A DNA stretch of 64,000 nucleotides. Origin: an uncultured Sphingomonadaceae bacterium. GTDB taxonomy: Bacteria; Pseudomonadota; Alphaproteobacteria; Sphingomonadales; Sphingomonadaceae. The stretch covers positions 1,302,001 to 1,366,000 of the forward strand of contig CANKZR010000001.1 in assembly GCA_947488625.1 (NCBI GenBank), given 5' to 3'. The position numbers and the translations under genes were made by a program. The notes under the pieces were generated by a model. The model saw nothing but the letters and a program-made list of their open reading frames with translations. It was not told where the DNA came from and made no database searches. This document shows positions 1 through 8,929 of this stretch, in pieces (the first letter of the stretch is position 1; every line of letters starts with the position of its first letter).

Positions 1-1458
1 TGCCCCAGCCATGTCCGTGCGGGTTGCCGCCTTACGCGCCAGATCACCCAGGCGATCCAGAATACCGCTGAACTTGGCCTGCGCATAGGAGTGGAAAGCA
101 TAACCGGCGCTTTCTGCTGCGGCCTGTTGCGCGCGTCCGCGCCATGCCGCCAGTCGCTTTCGATTGGGCCGGTCGAGGAACAGGGTGTAGCCGAAAAGCT
201 TGTCCACCGCGCCTTCCACTTCGGGCCTTAGTGCGGCCACCATCTTGCGCAGCTCCTCCGCCTCGCGCGTTTGCACTTCCAGCACTTCCAGGTTGTCGCG
301 GATCGGCTGTTCGCGCGGGATAGCCGAAAGCGAACCGGCGATGGCGCCGAAGAAGCTGACGGGCCGTGGCGTGTCGCCTTCCGCGGGGCGTGGGCGGCGG
401 GGGGAGGGGTCTATATAGACGAAGCGCCTGTCCACTTCGCGTTGCGCAGGGCGAACGCTCAAAGCCTTTATCGCGCCTTCGAAGGGAGCATTGTTGAGTA
501 CCGAACCATCGACCAGAGCGACGTGGTCGACAGTTCCGCGTTCCACATGGGTGGGCATGATCCGTCGCAGGAACCTGTCCCTGCCATCCCATTCGACGTC
601 GCAGGCCGTATCGATTTCCGCAATGCGCAGGGGAGGAAAGGCTCCCGGAAAACTCGCCGTCGCACGCGCTGCCAGTGTCAGCTCGCACAAATGCGCCAGG
701 TCGTGCCCGCCTTCGGAAGGAGTGTGCGCGCGAAAACCGATGGGCATGCGGTGTTCCGGTTCTTCCACTTGCGGGGGGCTGTTGAGGCGCAACGTCTCCA
801 GCCGCCCGCGAAAGTCCGTCGCCGTTACCAGCAGGTCGAGCGGATGGCGCGATGGAAGAAGCGGGGCCTCGGTAGGGCCGTACGACATCGCCAGCAGAGC
901 ACGGTGGATAAGGCGGCTGAACCCCGAGCCCGAAAAGGGCGGCTCGAACCATCGACCGCGCACCAGGCTGGAAATCTTTCGCCGCACCTCGTTGCGCGTT
1001 TCAACGGCAACGGTTTCCGAAACCGTATTGCCCGGCGCCCGCGTCAGATACCAGACGATGGGCCGCATATAAAAGCGCGCGGCTGGCGACCATGGCCGCG
1101 CTTCGGGCTCCACTAGTTTTTCGACATCGGCATTGTTCAGCCACAGCTCGGTCAGCGGCTCCAGACTGCGGCCCGAATGAATGGCCTGGGCCAGGAATAC
1201 GGCGTTGATCCCGCCAGCGCTCGCGCCGGTGACAATATCGGGCAGCACGCGCAGGCGAAGGTCGCGCTCTGCTTCTATGCGTTGCAGCAGCGAGAGATAA
1301 ACCGCCTCAACGCCATCGGCCTCGTCCTGCCCGGAAGCATGAAAGGCGCGGCTGGCGCGGGCAAGCTTCCATATCTCCTTGGTGACGCCATGCATGTACA
1401 CCGCCAGGCTGACACCGCCATAGCAGACCAAGGCTATCCTGAGTTCTTTTTGCCGCAT
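1..1458 (-). CDS. Patatin-like phospholipase family protein (3' end outside the window)
   Basis: The frame is open from an ATG at 1458 down to base 1 without a stop, so 486 residues are seen and the C-terminus is missing. Near the N-terminus is a glycine-rich CYGGVSLAVYMHG stretch (about residues 9-21, oxyanion-hole region). It is followed by the nucleophile elbow GASAG with Ser80 and, near residue 317, a DGS motif supplying the dyad Asp. This is the patatin Ser-Asp layout; the long middle and tail fit the large bacterial patatin-like proteins with a DUF3376-type C-terminus. Family members hydrolyse acyl esters of phospholipids or related lipids; the substrate here is unknown. No signal peptide is seen. 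It is divergent from radA with a 92-base gap. Confidence 0.85.
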   Translation of the reverse strand, partial: MRQKELRIALVCYGGVSLAVYMHGVTKEIWKLARASRAFHASGQDEADGVEAVYLSLLQRIEAERDLRLRVLPDIVTGASAGGINAVFLAQAIHSGRSLEPLTELWLNNADVEKLVEPEARPWSPAARFYMRPIVWYLTRAPGNTVSETVAVETRNEVRRKISSLVRGRWFEPPFSGSGFSRLIHRALLAMSYGPTEAPLLPSRHPLDLLVTATDFRGRLETLRLNSPPQVEEPEHRMPIGFRAHTPSEGGHDLAHLCELTLAARATASFPGAFPPLRIAEIDTACDVEWDGRDRFLRRIMPTHVERGTVDHVALVDGSVLNNAPFEGAIKALSVRPAQREVDRRFVYIDPSPRRPRPAEGDTPRPVSFFGAIAGSLSAIPREQPIRDNLEVLEVQTREAEELRKMVAALRPEVEGAVDKLFGYTLFLDRPNRKRLAAWRGRAQQAAAESAGYAFHSYAQAKFSGILDRLGDLARKAATRTDMAGA

Positions 1459-1550
1459 CGCCAGCGTTGATGGCAGAACCGCGCGCCGCTGGCCAGATGC
1501 ACCGCTTCGCGCACTTGCGTTCCGCTTTCGTTCCGATTAGCAGATGCCAC

Positions 1551-2918
1551 ATGGCCAAGCCGAAAAAACGTTTCATCTGTACCGACTGCGGCAGCGTATC
1601 CTCGCGCTGGCAGGGGCAGTGCCCCGATTGTTCCCAGTGGAATACGCTGGAAGAGGACGTGCCCGATACCAAGTTTGCCGCGAAGCATAATCTTGCCAGC
1701 GGGGGGAGGGCGATCACCTTCGAATCGCTGGACGCGCCGACTAAGCCGCTTGCGCGCAGGACTACGGGCATCGGCGAGTTCGATCGCGCCCTTGGCGGTG
1801 GGCTGGTGCCGGGCGCGGCCATCCTGATGGGCGGCGAACCAGGTATCGGCAAGTCCACGCTTCTGCTGCAGGCTGCGGCAAAAATCGCGCAGGAGGGTGG
1901 CTCGGCAGTCTACGTAAGCGGGGAAGAGGCAACCGGGCAGGTGCGCATGCGTGCAGCGCGTCTGGGCCTTTCCAAGGCGCCGCTGAAGCTGGCGGCGGCC
2001 ACATCCGTGCGCGATATCCTGACTACGCTGGGGCAGGACAATCCGCCGGACCTGCTGGTGGTCGATTCGATCCAGACGATGCATTCCGACATGATCGAAG
2101 GCGCCCCCGGTACGGTCAGTCAGGTGCGCGCCTCGGCGTTCGAGCTGATCCGCTTCGCCAAGGAGCGGGGCACAGCACTGGTGTTGGTTGGCCATGTTAC
2201 CAAGGACGGCAATATCGCGGGCCCGCGCGTTCTGGAGCACATGGTGGATACGGTAATGAGCTTCGAGGGGGAGCGCAGCCACCAGTACCGCATCCTGCGT
2301 TGCCTCAAGAACCGGTTTGGCGCGGTTGACGAGATCGGGGTCTTCGCCATGGAAGGCCATGGGCTGGACGAGGTAGGCAATCCATCGTCTCTGTTCCTTT
2401 CAGGACGCGAGGATCCCATTGCGGGCGCGGCGGTTTTCCCCGCGCTTGAGGGCACGCGCCCCGTACTGGTGGAGATACAGGCCCTGATCGTACGCCTGCA
2501 ATCGGGCGCAACACCGCGCCGCGCGGTGGTGGGATGGGACAGTGGGCGACTGGCCATGTTGCTGGCCGTGCTCGAATCGCGTTGCGGCCTCAGCTTTTCG
2601 ACGGCGGAGGTATATCTCAACGTGGCGGGCGGTTATCGCCTTTCCGATCCGGCAGCGGACCTTGCCGTTGCCGCCGCCCTCATCAGCGCGCTGGCCGACA
2701 AGCCCCTGGGTGCCAATGCCGTGTGGTTCGGCGAAGTGGCACTTTCGGGCGAAATCAGGCCTGTGGCGCATGGCAACCTGCGCCAGAAAGAGGCGGCAAA
2801 GCTTGGGTTTGGCAAGGCGTTCGGACCGGCTGATGGCGAGCGACACGTGACTAGCTTGCAATATGCAGATGTGGGCGCAGTGTCCTCTCTCGTTGACCGC
2901 GTGATGGCATCGGCATAA
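1551..2918 (+). CDS. radA: DNA repair protein RadA
   Basis: 455 residues, the usual length. A four-cysteine zinc finger (Cys10, 13, 24, 27) is followed by a RecA-like ATPase core with Walker A GEPGIGKST at about 95-103. The RadA signature KNRFG lies near residue 255, and a Lon-like C-terminal domain follows. RadA acts in branch migration during recombination repair. The start at 1551 (MAKPKKRF) is chosen because family members begin just before the zinc finger; the frame stays open upstream but that sequence is not conserved in character. A CvpA-like gene follows 6 bases after the stop. Confidence 0.95.
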   Translation: MAKPKKRFICTDCGSVSSRWQGQCPDCSQWNTLEEDVPDTKFAAKHNLASGGRAITFESLDAPTKPLARRTTGIGEFDRALGGGLVPGAAILMGGEPGIGKSTLLLQAAAKIAQEGGSAVYVSGEEATGQVRMRAARLGLSKAPLKLAAATSVRDILTTLGQDNPPDLLVVDSIQTMHSDMIEGAPGTVSQVRASAFELIRFAKERGTALVLVGHVTKDGNIAGPRVLEHMVDTVMSFEGERSHQYRILRCLKNRFGAVDEIGVFAMEGHGLDEVGNPSSLFLSGREDPIAGAAVFPALEGTRPVLVEIQALIVRLQSGATPRRAVVGWDSGRLAMLLAVLESRCGLSFSTAEVYLNVAGGYRLSDPAADLAVAAALISALADKPLGANAVWFGEVALSGEIRPVAHGNLRQKEAAKLGFGKAFGPADGERHVTSLQYADVGAVSSLVDRVMASA

Positions 2919-2924
2919 ATCCGT

Positions 2925-3446
2925 ATGCAGATGACGGGGTTCGATCTCATTGTGCTGCTGATCGTGGGGGTCGGCGCGATCGGAGGCTTCCTGCGCGGCT
3001 TCGTGCAGGAAGTGCTCTCTATCGCCGCGTGGGTACTGGCGATTTTTGCGATACGCTTCCTGCATACCGACCTTACTGCGGCCATCCTGGACTTCATGGG
3101 TTCTCCCATCACGGCTTCCATCCTGGCTTTCGCGCTGCTGCTGCTGATCCCCTATGCCGCGATGAAACTGATCGCGAGCGTCGCCGGACGCTCGACACGC
3201 AATTCCGTGCTAGGCCCGGTCGACCGGGTGCTGGGGTTTGCCTTCGGTGCGCTGAAAGGCGTGCTGATCGTCGTTGTTGCGTTTTCGCTGCTGGTGCTGG
3301 GGTATGACACTGTCTGGGGCGCGCAGGGTCGACCTGCCTGGATCGTCGATGCGCGGTCGTATCAGTTGGTGGATGCGGGTTCTCGCGCGATGGTACAGAT
3401 CATCGAGGAACGTCGCGCTCGCCTGCAGGACGAAGAGGCCGGATGA
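2925..3446 (+). CDS. CvpA family inner-membrane protein
   Basis: 173 residues with four hydrophobic segments (roughly 6-25, 28-47, 62-84 and 102-125) and the typical early GGFLRGF turn, then a charged C-terminal tail. This is the layout of CvpA, first described in colicin V production and linked to envelope stress and often found beside purine genes; biochemical activity is not established. It sits between radA and an IscU-like gene whose ATG overlaps its TGA by 4 bases, so the two are probably translationally coupled. An in-frame ATG at 2931 is an alternative start. Confidence 0.85.
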   Translation: MQMTGFDLIVLLIVGVGAIGGFLRGFVQEVLSIAAWVLAIFAIRFLHTDLTAAILDFMGSPITASILAFALLLLIPYAAMKLIASVAGRSTRNSVLGPVDRVLGFAFGALKGVLIVVVAFSLLVLGYDTVWGAQGRPAWIVDARSYQLVDAGSRAMVQIIEERRARLQDEEAG

Positions 3447-3874
3447 GCGCCGACCGGCTCTACACCCCTGCCATGCTTTCTGCCGCGGTTGAACTGGCAA
3501 GCTATCCTCCGCTTCAGACCGCGCAACTACATGGGTCCGCCCGTTCTCCGGCATGTGGCTCCACGCTGGACCTGGATATGGACCTGGATGGCGAGGGGGC
3601 CATCGCGAACATCGGCATGAGGGTGCGCGCATGCGCTGTCGGTCAGGCCGCCGCCGCCATTTTTGCGCGACACGTCGAAGGGCGCTCCGCGATCGAGATC
3701 GATACCGCACTTGCAGACCTTGGCCGCTGGCTTGAAGATGAGGGCCCACAGCCGCAGTGGCCGGACCTTGCCTTGATAGCGCCAGCGCGCGATTATCGCG
3801 GGCGTCACGGTGCCATGCTGTTGCCGTGGAAGGCCGCAGCAGCGGCTCTTTCCAGCAAGGCTGCGGCAAGCTAA
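3443..3874 (+). CDS. IscU/NifU-N-like iron-sulfur scaffold family protein
   Basis: 143 residues resembling the IscU fold. A first ligand loop SPACGS (Cys38) and a second RACAVGQAAA (Cys64) are in the IscU places. The third cysteine expected before the C-terminal LPW motif is absent: the sequence there reads RGRHGAMLLPW. With two of three scaffold cysteines it may be a specialised or non-catalytic relative rather than a general scaffold. Its ATG overlaps the CvpA-like stop by 4 bases. The family call is fairly firm; the function is inferred. Confidence 0.7.
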   Translation: MSADRLYTPAMLSAAVELASYPPLQTAQLHGSARSPACGSTLDLDMDLDGEGAIANIGMRVRACAVGQAAAAIFARHVEGRSAIEIDTALADLGRWLEDEGPQPQWPDLALIAPARDYRGRHGAMLLPWKAAAAALSSKAAAS

Positions 3875-3909
3875 CGGTTTTCCTCGAACAGTTTCGCGGG
3901 GGAGAATAC

Positions 3910-5565
3910 ATGGCGACAGCGGCGGCAAGCACCGTTCACGAACCGAGCAAGAAGGAAATTCGCCTCGTCATCGCAGCCAGTTCGGCTGGCACGGTCTTCG
4001 AATGGTATGATTTCTTCATCTACGGAACGCTCGCCAGCCTCATCGGCGCAGCCTTCTTTCCCAGTGATAATGAAACACTGCAGATTCTTTTGGTATGGGC
4101 CGGCTTTGCGGTCGGATTCGGATTTAGACCGCTTGGGGCGATCTTGTTCGGTTATTTGGGTGATCGGCTGGGCAGGAAATACACATTCCTTGTTACTGTC
4201 ACCCTGATGGGCGTGGCGACGGCGGGCGTCGGCCTGATCCCGACGGCTGCGACCATCGGGATCGTGGCGCCCATAATCGTGCTGCTTTTCCGCATCCTGC
4301 AGGGCCTGGCCCTTGGCGGCGAGTATGGCGGTGCGGCGATTTACGTGGCGGAGCACGCTCCACCTGAAAAACGCGGGTTTTATACCAGCTTCATCCAGGC
4401 CAGCGTCGTGGGTGGCTTCGTGCTGTCCATTATCGTGGTACTGGCCTGCCGCGCGCTAATCCCGCCGGAGGAGTTTGTCGCGTGGGGATGGCGCGTGCCG
4501 TTCCTGCTTTCGCTTATCCTGCTGGGCATTTCTTTGTGGATGCGGTTCAAACTGTCCGAAAGTCCTGTGTTCAAGGCGATGAAGGAAGCAGGCGAGACCG
4601 CCGGTAACCCCTTCGTCGAAAGCTTCACCTATCCCGGTAACAAGAAGCGTATTTTCGTGGCGCTGTTCGGCATCACCGGCATTCTCACCACGATCTGGTA
4701 CACCGCGTTCTTCTCCGGCCTTTCTTTCCTTCGCGGGCCCATGCGGGTGGACGAACAGGTTGTTGAAATCATCATGCTGCTGGCAGGTGCCATTGCCATG
4801 GCGTTCTATTTGGTGGTGGGTCGCTGGTCGGACCGGGTAGGGCGCAAGAAACCGATCATCATCGGTGCGATTGCCACCCTGCTGCTGATCTTTCCGCTGT
4901 TCTGGGGCATGGGCCATCTCGCCAATCCCGGCCTGCAACGCAGTGCACAAGAAGCGCCCGTGGTGGTAAATGGCAACAACTGCGATTTCGATCCTTTTGC
5001 CGAAGTGCAGACAACGCGGTGTGGCCGCGTTTTGCAGGATCTCACAGCGCTTGGCGTTCCTTACGATATCCAGTCGCTCTCCACGCCGATCGACATACAG
5101 TCAGACACTCCGGGTCTGATCCTGTCGGCTGGCGAGGCGAGCACGGACCTGAGCGCCGACGTAGCCGAAAACGAAGAAAGGCGCGCAACCGTCCGATCCT
5201 TCCTGGAAAGCAACGGCTATGACTTCTCGGTCCAAACACCGCCGTTGGCGAACATCATCGGAATCATCGCTCTGCTGCTGTGTTTCGGCATGCTGTCCGC
5301 ACTCACCTACGGTTCGGTAGCCGCGCTGCTGGCAGAGATGTTTCCTCCCAAGATACGCTATTCCTCTCTCTCGATCCCATATCATATCGGCGCAGGGTAC
5401 CTGGGCGGGTTTCTGCCCCTGATCGCCGGATATATCGTCGCACGCAGCGGCGATGTCTATTCCGGCCTTTGGTACACCTGGGGCGTGGTAGCCTTCGGCC
5501 TAGTGGTCGCATGGTGGGGCATTCCGGGCGGACCGCCACGCGATTTCCAAGATGACCCTGCCTGA
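3910..5565 (+). CDS. MFS transporter, metabolite:H+ symporter (MHS) type
   Basis: 551 residues with about 12 hydrophobic segments. The opening SAGTVFEWYDFFIYG (about 25-39) and the loop 2-3 motif GYLGDRLGRKYTF (about 81-93) are hallmarks of the MHS/ProP-KgtP branch, which imports organic acids, proline or betaine with protons. The start at 3910 follows a purine-rich GGGGGAGA site. Between two late transmembrane segments lies an unusually long polar loop of about 110 residues (coding about 4915-5240) with two cysteines, probably periplasmic. The substrate cannot be told. alr begins 14 bases before its stop. Confidence 0.88.
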   Translation: MATAAASTVHEPSKKEIRLVIAASSAGTVFEWYDFFIYGTLASLIGAAFFPSDNETLQILLVWAGFAVGFGFRPLGAILFGYLGDRLGRKYTFLVTVTLMGVATAGVGLIPTAATIGIVAPIIVLLFRILQGLALGGEYGGAAIYVAEHAPPEKRGFYTSFIQASVVGGFVLSIIVVLACRALIPPEEFVAWGWRVPFLLSLILLGISLWMRFKLSESPVFKAMKEAGETAGNPFVESFTYPGNKKRIFVALFGITGILTTIWYTAFFSGLSFLRGPMRVDEQVVEIIMLLAGAIAMAFYLVVGRWSDRVGRKKPIIIGAIATLLLIFPLFWGMGHLANPGLQRSAQEAPVVVNGNNCDFDPFAEVQTTRCGRVLQDLTALGVPYDIQSLSTPIDIQSDTPGLILSAGEASTDLSADVAENEERRATVRSFLESNGYDFSVQTPPLANIIGIIALLLCFGMLSALTYGSVAALLAEMFPPKIRYSSLSIPYHIGAGYLGGFLPLIAGYIVARSGDVYSGLWYTWGVVAFGLVVAWWGIPGGPPRDFQDDPA

Positions 5566-6601
5566 TCCGCCGCCAGCCACGCTGCGTCTGCGGATCGATA
5601 CCGATGCACTGGCAGCCAATTGGCGCGCGCTCGATCGGCTGTCGGGCACTGCCGAGGCAGGAGCGGCGGTAAAGGCGGATGGCTATGGCCTGGGCATCGA
5701 CCATGTCATGCCGGCATTGCTATCGGCAGGCGCCCGCCAGTTCTTCGTCGCGCATTGGAGCGAAGTGCCTGCCGTTCTGCGCCATACCGGCGGAGCGAAC
5801 ATTGCCGTACTGCATGGTGTGACGACCCCGCAGGAAGCGAATTTCGCAAGAGCCACCGGCACGATCCCTGTCCTCAATTCGCTTCGCCAGGTGCAAATCT
5901 GGCTGGAAACGGGTGGGGGGGGCTGCCACCTGATGGTCGATAGCGGAATCAATCGGCTCGGCATTGCGCCCGGCGACCTTGGCGCGCCGGAATTGCAGCG
6001 GCTGGAAGTGGAAACGCTGCTATCGCACCTCGCATCCGCTGACGAAACCTCCGCTCAGAACGCGCGCCAGCTACAGATCTTCCGGCATGCCACCACGCAG
6101 GTTGACGCACGCAAGTTGAGCCTTGCGAACAGCGCGGGTATCGCGCTCGGGCCGGACTATCACTTTGATATCACGCGCCCCGGACTTGCACTCTACGGCG
6201 GTGTTCCGCGATCCGAACTCGCCAGCCACATTCGCGACGTCGTGATGATTGAGGCGGCGGTGCTGCAGATACGGCAACTTTCTGCTGGAGACACTGTCGG
6301 CTACAACGCAACCTGGCGCGCAAACAAACCAATGCGTGTGGCCGTCCTGTCCTTGGGATATGCGGACGGTTTCCTGCGTAGCTGGGCCGAGGACGGTGCG
6401 TTGCAACATGATGGCCAGAGCCTGCCGATTCTCGGACGCATTTCAATGGATATGGTGATCGTCGATTGCGAGGACATCAAGCTGCAGGAAGGTGATTTCT
6501 GCCATCTTATCTATAGTTTACCGCAAGCAGCGGAAATTGCGAAGCTGTCCCAATATGAGCTTCTCACCCTTCTGGGGAACAGGTTCGACAGAGTTTCCTG
6601 A
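5552..6601 (+). CDS. alr: Alanine racemase
   Basis: 349 residues. The PLP-binding motif AVKADGYGLG places the Schiff-base lysine at residue 41, and the C-terminal half carries VGYN and GYADG, where the catalytic tyrosine and PLP contacts lie. The enzyme interconverts L- and D-alanine for peptidoglycan. The start overlaps the transporter gene by 14 bases, so the two are probably co-transcribed. The length is at the short end for the family, with no obvious missing motif. Confidence 0.93.
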   Translation: MTLPDPPPATLRLRIDTDALAANWRALDRLSGTAEAGAAVKADGYGLGIDHVMPALLSAGARQFFVAHWSEVPAVLRHTGGANIAVLHGVTTPQEANFARATGTIPVLNSLRQVQIWLETGGGGCHLMVDSGINRLGIAPGDLGAPELQRLEVETLLSHLASADETSAQNARQLQIFRHATTQVDARKLSLANSAGIALGPDYHFDITRPGLALYGGVPRSELASHIRDVVMIEAAVLQIRQLSAGDTVGYNATWRANKPMRVAVLSLGYADGFLRSWAEDGALQHDGQSLPILGRISMDMVIVDCEDIKLQEGDFCHLIYSLPQAAEIAKLSQYELLTLLGNRFDRVS

Positions 6602-6669
6602 CGGCCCGATTGCATATCCCATGCTGCAAATGCTAAGATTGACAGCAACATAAGTGGGAACCCGCAAAA

Positions 6670-7233
6670 ATGGCCGACAAGAAAACGTCTGACGGTGAAC
6701 CGATCGTCATCAAGAAATACGCCAACCGTCGTCTCTACAACACGCAGTCCTCCAGCTACATCACGCTGGACGACCTTGCGCGGATGGTTCGCACAGGCGT
6801 TGATTTCAAGGTTCTCGATGCAAAGTCGGGCAGCGACATCACCCATGCCATCCTGACGCAGATCATCATGGAAGAAGAGACCCATGGCGAGCAGATGCTG
6901 CCGGTCAGCTTCCTGCGCGACCTGATCTCGATGTACGGTAACTCGATGCAGTCGATGATGCCTTCTTATCTGGAAGCGACGATGGAGAACTTTCGTACCA
7001 ACCAGGCCAAATTGCGCGAGGCGTTTCAGCCCGGTCTTGGCGCAGGTGCATTTTCCAAGATTGCAGAGAAGAACATGGCGATGTTCCAAGCCGCAGCTGG
7101 GGCGTTCATTCCCGGCAGCAATGCTGGCAAGGATGCCACTCCGGAAGCGCCTGCAGCGGATCCCGATGATATTGACGCGCTGAAATCGCAGATGGCCGAA
7201 ATGCAGCGCAAGCTGGACAAGCTGGGCAAATAG
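6670..7233 (+). CDS. phaR: Polyhydroxyalkanoate synthesis regulator PhaR
   Basis: 187 residues. The N-terminal block (about 12-75), with IKKYANRRLYNT and ITLDDLARMV, is the PHB/PHA accumulation regulator DNA-binding domain. It is followed by a PHB_acc-type segment and a C-terminal coiled-coil-like tail rich in Met, Glu and Lys. PhaR homologues bind DNA and PHA granules and repress phasin genes, so the host probably makes PHA or a related storage polymer; no PHA synthase or phasin is in this window. A purine-rich site precedes the ATG. Confidence 0.92.
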   Translation: MADKKTSDGEPIVIKKYANRRLYNTQSSSYITLDDLARMVRTGVDFKVLDAKSGSDITHAILTQIIMEEETHGEQMLPVSFLRDLISMYGNSMQSMMPSYLEATMENFRTNQAKLREAFQPGLGAGAFSKIAEKNMAMFQAAAGAFIPGSNAGKDATPEAPAADPDDIDALKSQMAEMQRKLDKLGK

Positions 7234-7342
7234 GCCCGCTTAAATAGCGCCGTCGTACAAACTGAGGCGCAAGCTCTCGACACGGCGTCCGCTCGGCGTC
7301 ATGGGGGGCCTCACGTCTGTTTGATCCACGGAAAATTTTGCC

Positions 7343-8887
7343 ATGTCTGCCATTCGCCATGCCTTGAACACTAAGCGCGAAGACGATTTTGCCGCCTGGT
7401 ACCAGGAAGTTATCTCAGCCGCCGACATGGCCGAGGAATCGGGTGTGCGCGGCTGCATGGTGATCAAGCCCTGGGGCTATGGCATCTGGGAACGGATGCA
7501 ACGCCTGCTGGATGACCGGATCAAGGCCGCAGGCGTGCAGAACGCCTATTTCCCGCTGTTCATTCCGCTCAAGAATTTCGAGCGGGAAGCAGAGCATGTC
7601 GATGGCTTCGCCAAGGAAATGGCCGTCGTCACCCATCACCGCCTGATCACAGACGGAGAAGGTGGGCTGATCCCCGACCCGGAGGCTAAGCTGGAAGAGC
7701 CGCTGGTGGTGCGCCCGACCTCGGAGACGATCATCGGCGACGCCATGAGCCGCTGGGTACAAAGCTGGCGCGACCTGCCCCTGCGCATCAACCAGTGGGC
7801 CAACGTCGTGCGATGGGAAATGCGCACGCGCATGTTCCTGCGCACCAGCGAATTCCTCTGGCAGGAGGGCCATTCCGCGCATGCCACCGCTGACGAAGCG
7901 CGCGAAGAGACGATGATGGCGCTGGAAATGTACCGCGCCTTTGCGGAAGAAGACGCTGCCTTGCCGGTGATCGCAGGTGAAAAGCCGGAGAACGAGCGTT
8001 TCCCCGGCGCTGTCGAAACATGGTCGATCGAGGCAATGATGCAGGATGGAAAGGCACTGCAGGCAGGCACCAGCCATTACCTCGGCACCAATTTCGCGCA
8101 GGCTTCAAATATCCGTTACCAGAACCGGGAAGGCCGCGAGACGCTGTGTCATACCGTAAGCTGGGGTATGTCCACGCGCATGGTCGGCGGGCTCATCATG
8201 ACGCATGGCGACGATGATGGGTTGCGCGTGCCGCCTGCTCTTGCCCCGTTCCAGGTGGTGATCCTGCCGATGTTGCGCGAGAAGCCCGAAGACGAAGCGT
8301 TGCTGGACTATTGCGACAAGCTGCGTGCGGCCATCGCGGGTCAAACCGCACTGGGGGAGCCGGTACGGGTGTTGCTGGACAAAAGGCCGGGCAAGGCTGC
8401 TGCCAAGCGCTGGGACTGGGTGCGCAAGGGCGCGCCGCTAATTCTTGAAGTTGGTGGCCGCGACATGGAGAACGGTGTCGTCAGCATGCTGCGCCGCGAT
8501 ACACTGTGGAACACGGAAACCGGCAAGCCCGTTTTCCAGAACCCCGACCGCGACCTGTGCGCCCAGACCGTGCCCACGATCCTGTCCGATATGCAGAACG
8601 GCCTGCTGGTAGAAGCACGCGAACGGCGCGAGGCGAATATCCGCCGGGACATCACCGACATGGATGCGCTGGCCGAGCATTTCAGCCGCGAGGCGAAATA
8701 CCCGGGCTGGGTGGAAGTGCAATGGTCGAAGCCCACGGGGGACCGGCTGGCCAAGGTTGTCGAAACGCTGAAAGACCTGCGCCTCACCCTGCGCAACGTT
8801 CCGCAAAATTCGCTGCCTGCCGATGGCACCTGTATCTTCACCGGAGAACAGGCCGCCGAACGGGTTTACGTCGCGCGCGCTTACTAA
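7343..8887 (+). CDS. proS: Prolyl-tRNA synthetase, archaeal/eukaryotic (type 3) form
   Basis: 514 residues, class II synthetase. Class II motif 2 is visible around VVRWEMRTRMFLRTSEFLWQ, preceded by RPTSE. The N-terminal GCMVIKPWGYGIWE block and the terminal tyrosine (ends VARAY) are features of the short archaeal/eukaryotic ProRS group, not of the bacterial form with a large editing insertion. No INS editing domain is present. It charges tRNA-Pro. The gene stands alone between phaR and a convergent M3 peptidase gene. Confidence 0.93.
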   Translation: MSAIRHALNTKREDDFAAWYQEVISAADMAEESGVRGCMVIKPWGYGIWERMQRLLDDRIKAAGVQNAYFPLFIPLKNFEREAEHVDGFAKEMAVVTHHRLITDGEGGLIPDPEAKLEEPLVVRPTSETIIGDAMSRWVQSWRDLPLRINQWANVVRWEMRTRMFLRTSEFLWQEGHSAHATADEAREETMMALEMYRAFAEEDAALPVIAGEKPENERFPGAVETWSIEAMMQDGKALQAGTSHYLGTNFAQASNIRYQNREGRETLCHTVSWGMSTRMVGGLIMTHGDDDGLRVPPALAPFQVVILPMLREKPEDEALLDYCDKLRAAIAGQTALGEPVRVLLDKRPGKAAAKRWDWVRKGAPLILEVGGRDMENGVVSMLRRDTLWNTETGKPVFQNPDRDLCAQTVPTILSDMQNGLLVEARERREANIRRDITDMDALAEHFSREAKYPGWVEVQWSKPTGDRLAKVVETLKDLRLTLRNVPQNSLPADGTCIFTGEQAAERVYVARAY

Positions 8888-8924
8888 GGCTGCCGGGTCG
8901 CTGCTGCTGCGGCAACCCGGCCTT
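8886..8924. terminator. Possible bidirectional terminator between proS and the M3 peptidase gene
   Basis: AAGGC (8886-8890) and CGGGT (8894-8898) pair with ACCCG (8915-8919) and GCCTT (8920-8924), giving a 10-bp stem with a 3-base bulge. It lies exactly between two convergent genes. No long T tract follows, so the call is tentative. Confidence 0.35.
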
Positions 8925-8929
8925 ATCCC

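Noticed and set aside
271-1116. Long open frame on the plus strand opposite the patatin-like gene
   Set aside because: It has no recognisable domain, is rich in Arg/Gln/Ala, and lies fully antisense to a clear patatin reading frame that is open to the window edge.
1434-2360. 308-codon frame antisense to radA
   Set aside because: radA is complete with all motifs on the other strand; the antisense product is His/Arg-rich and resembles nothing.
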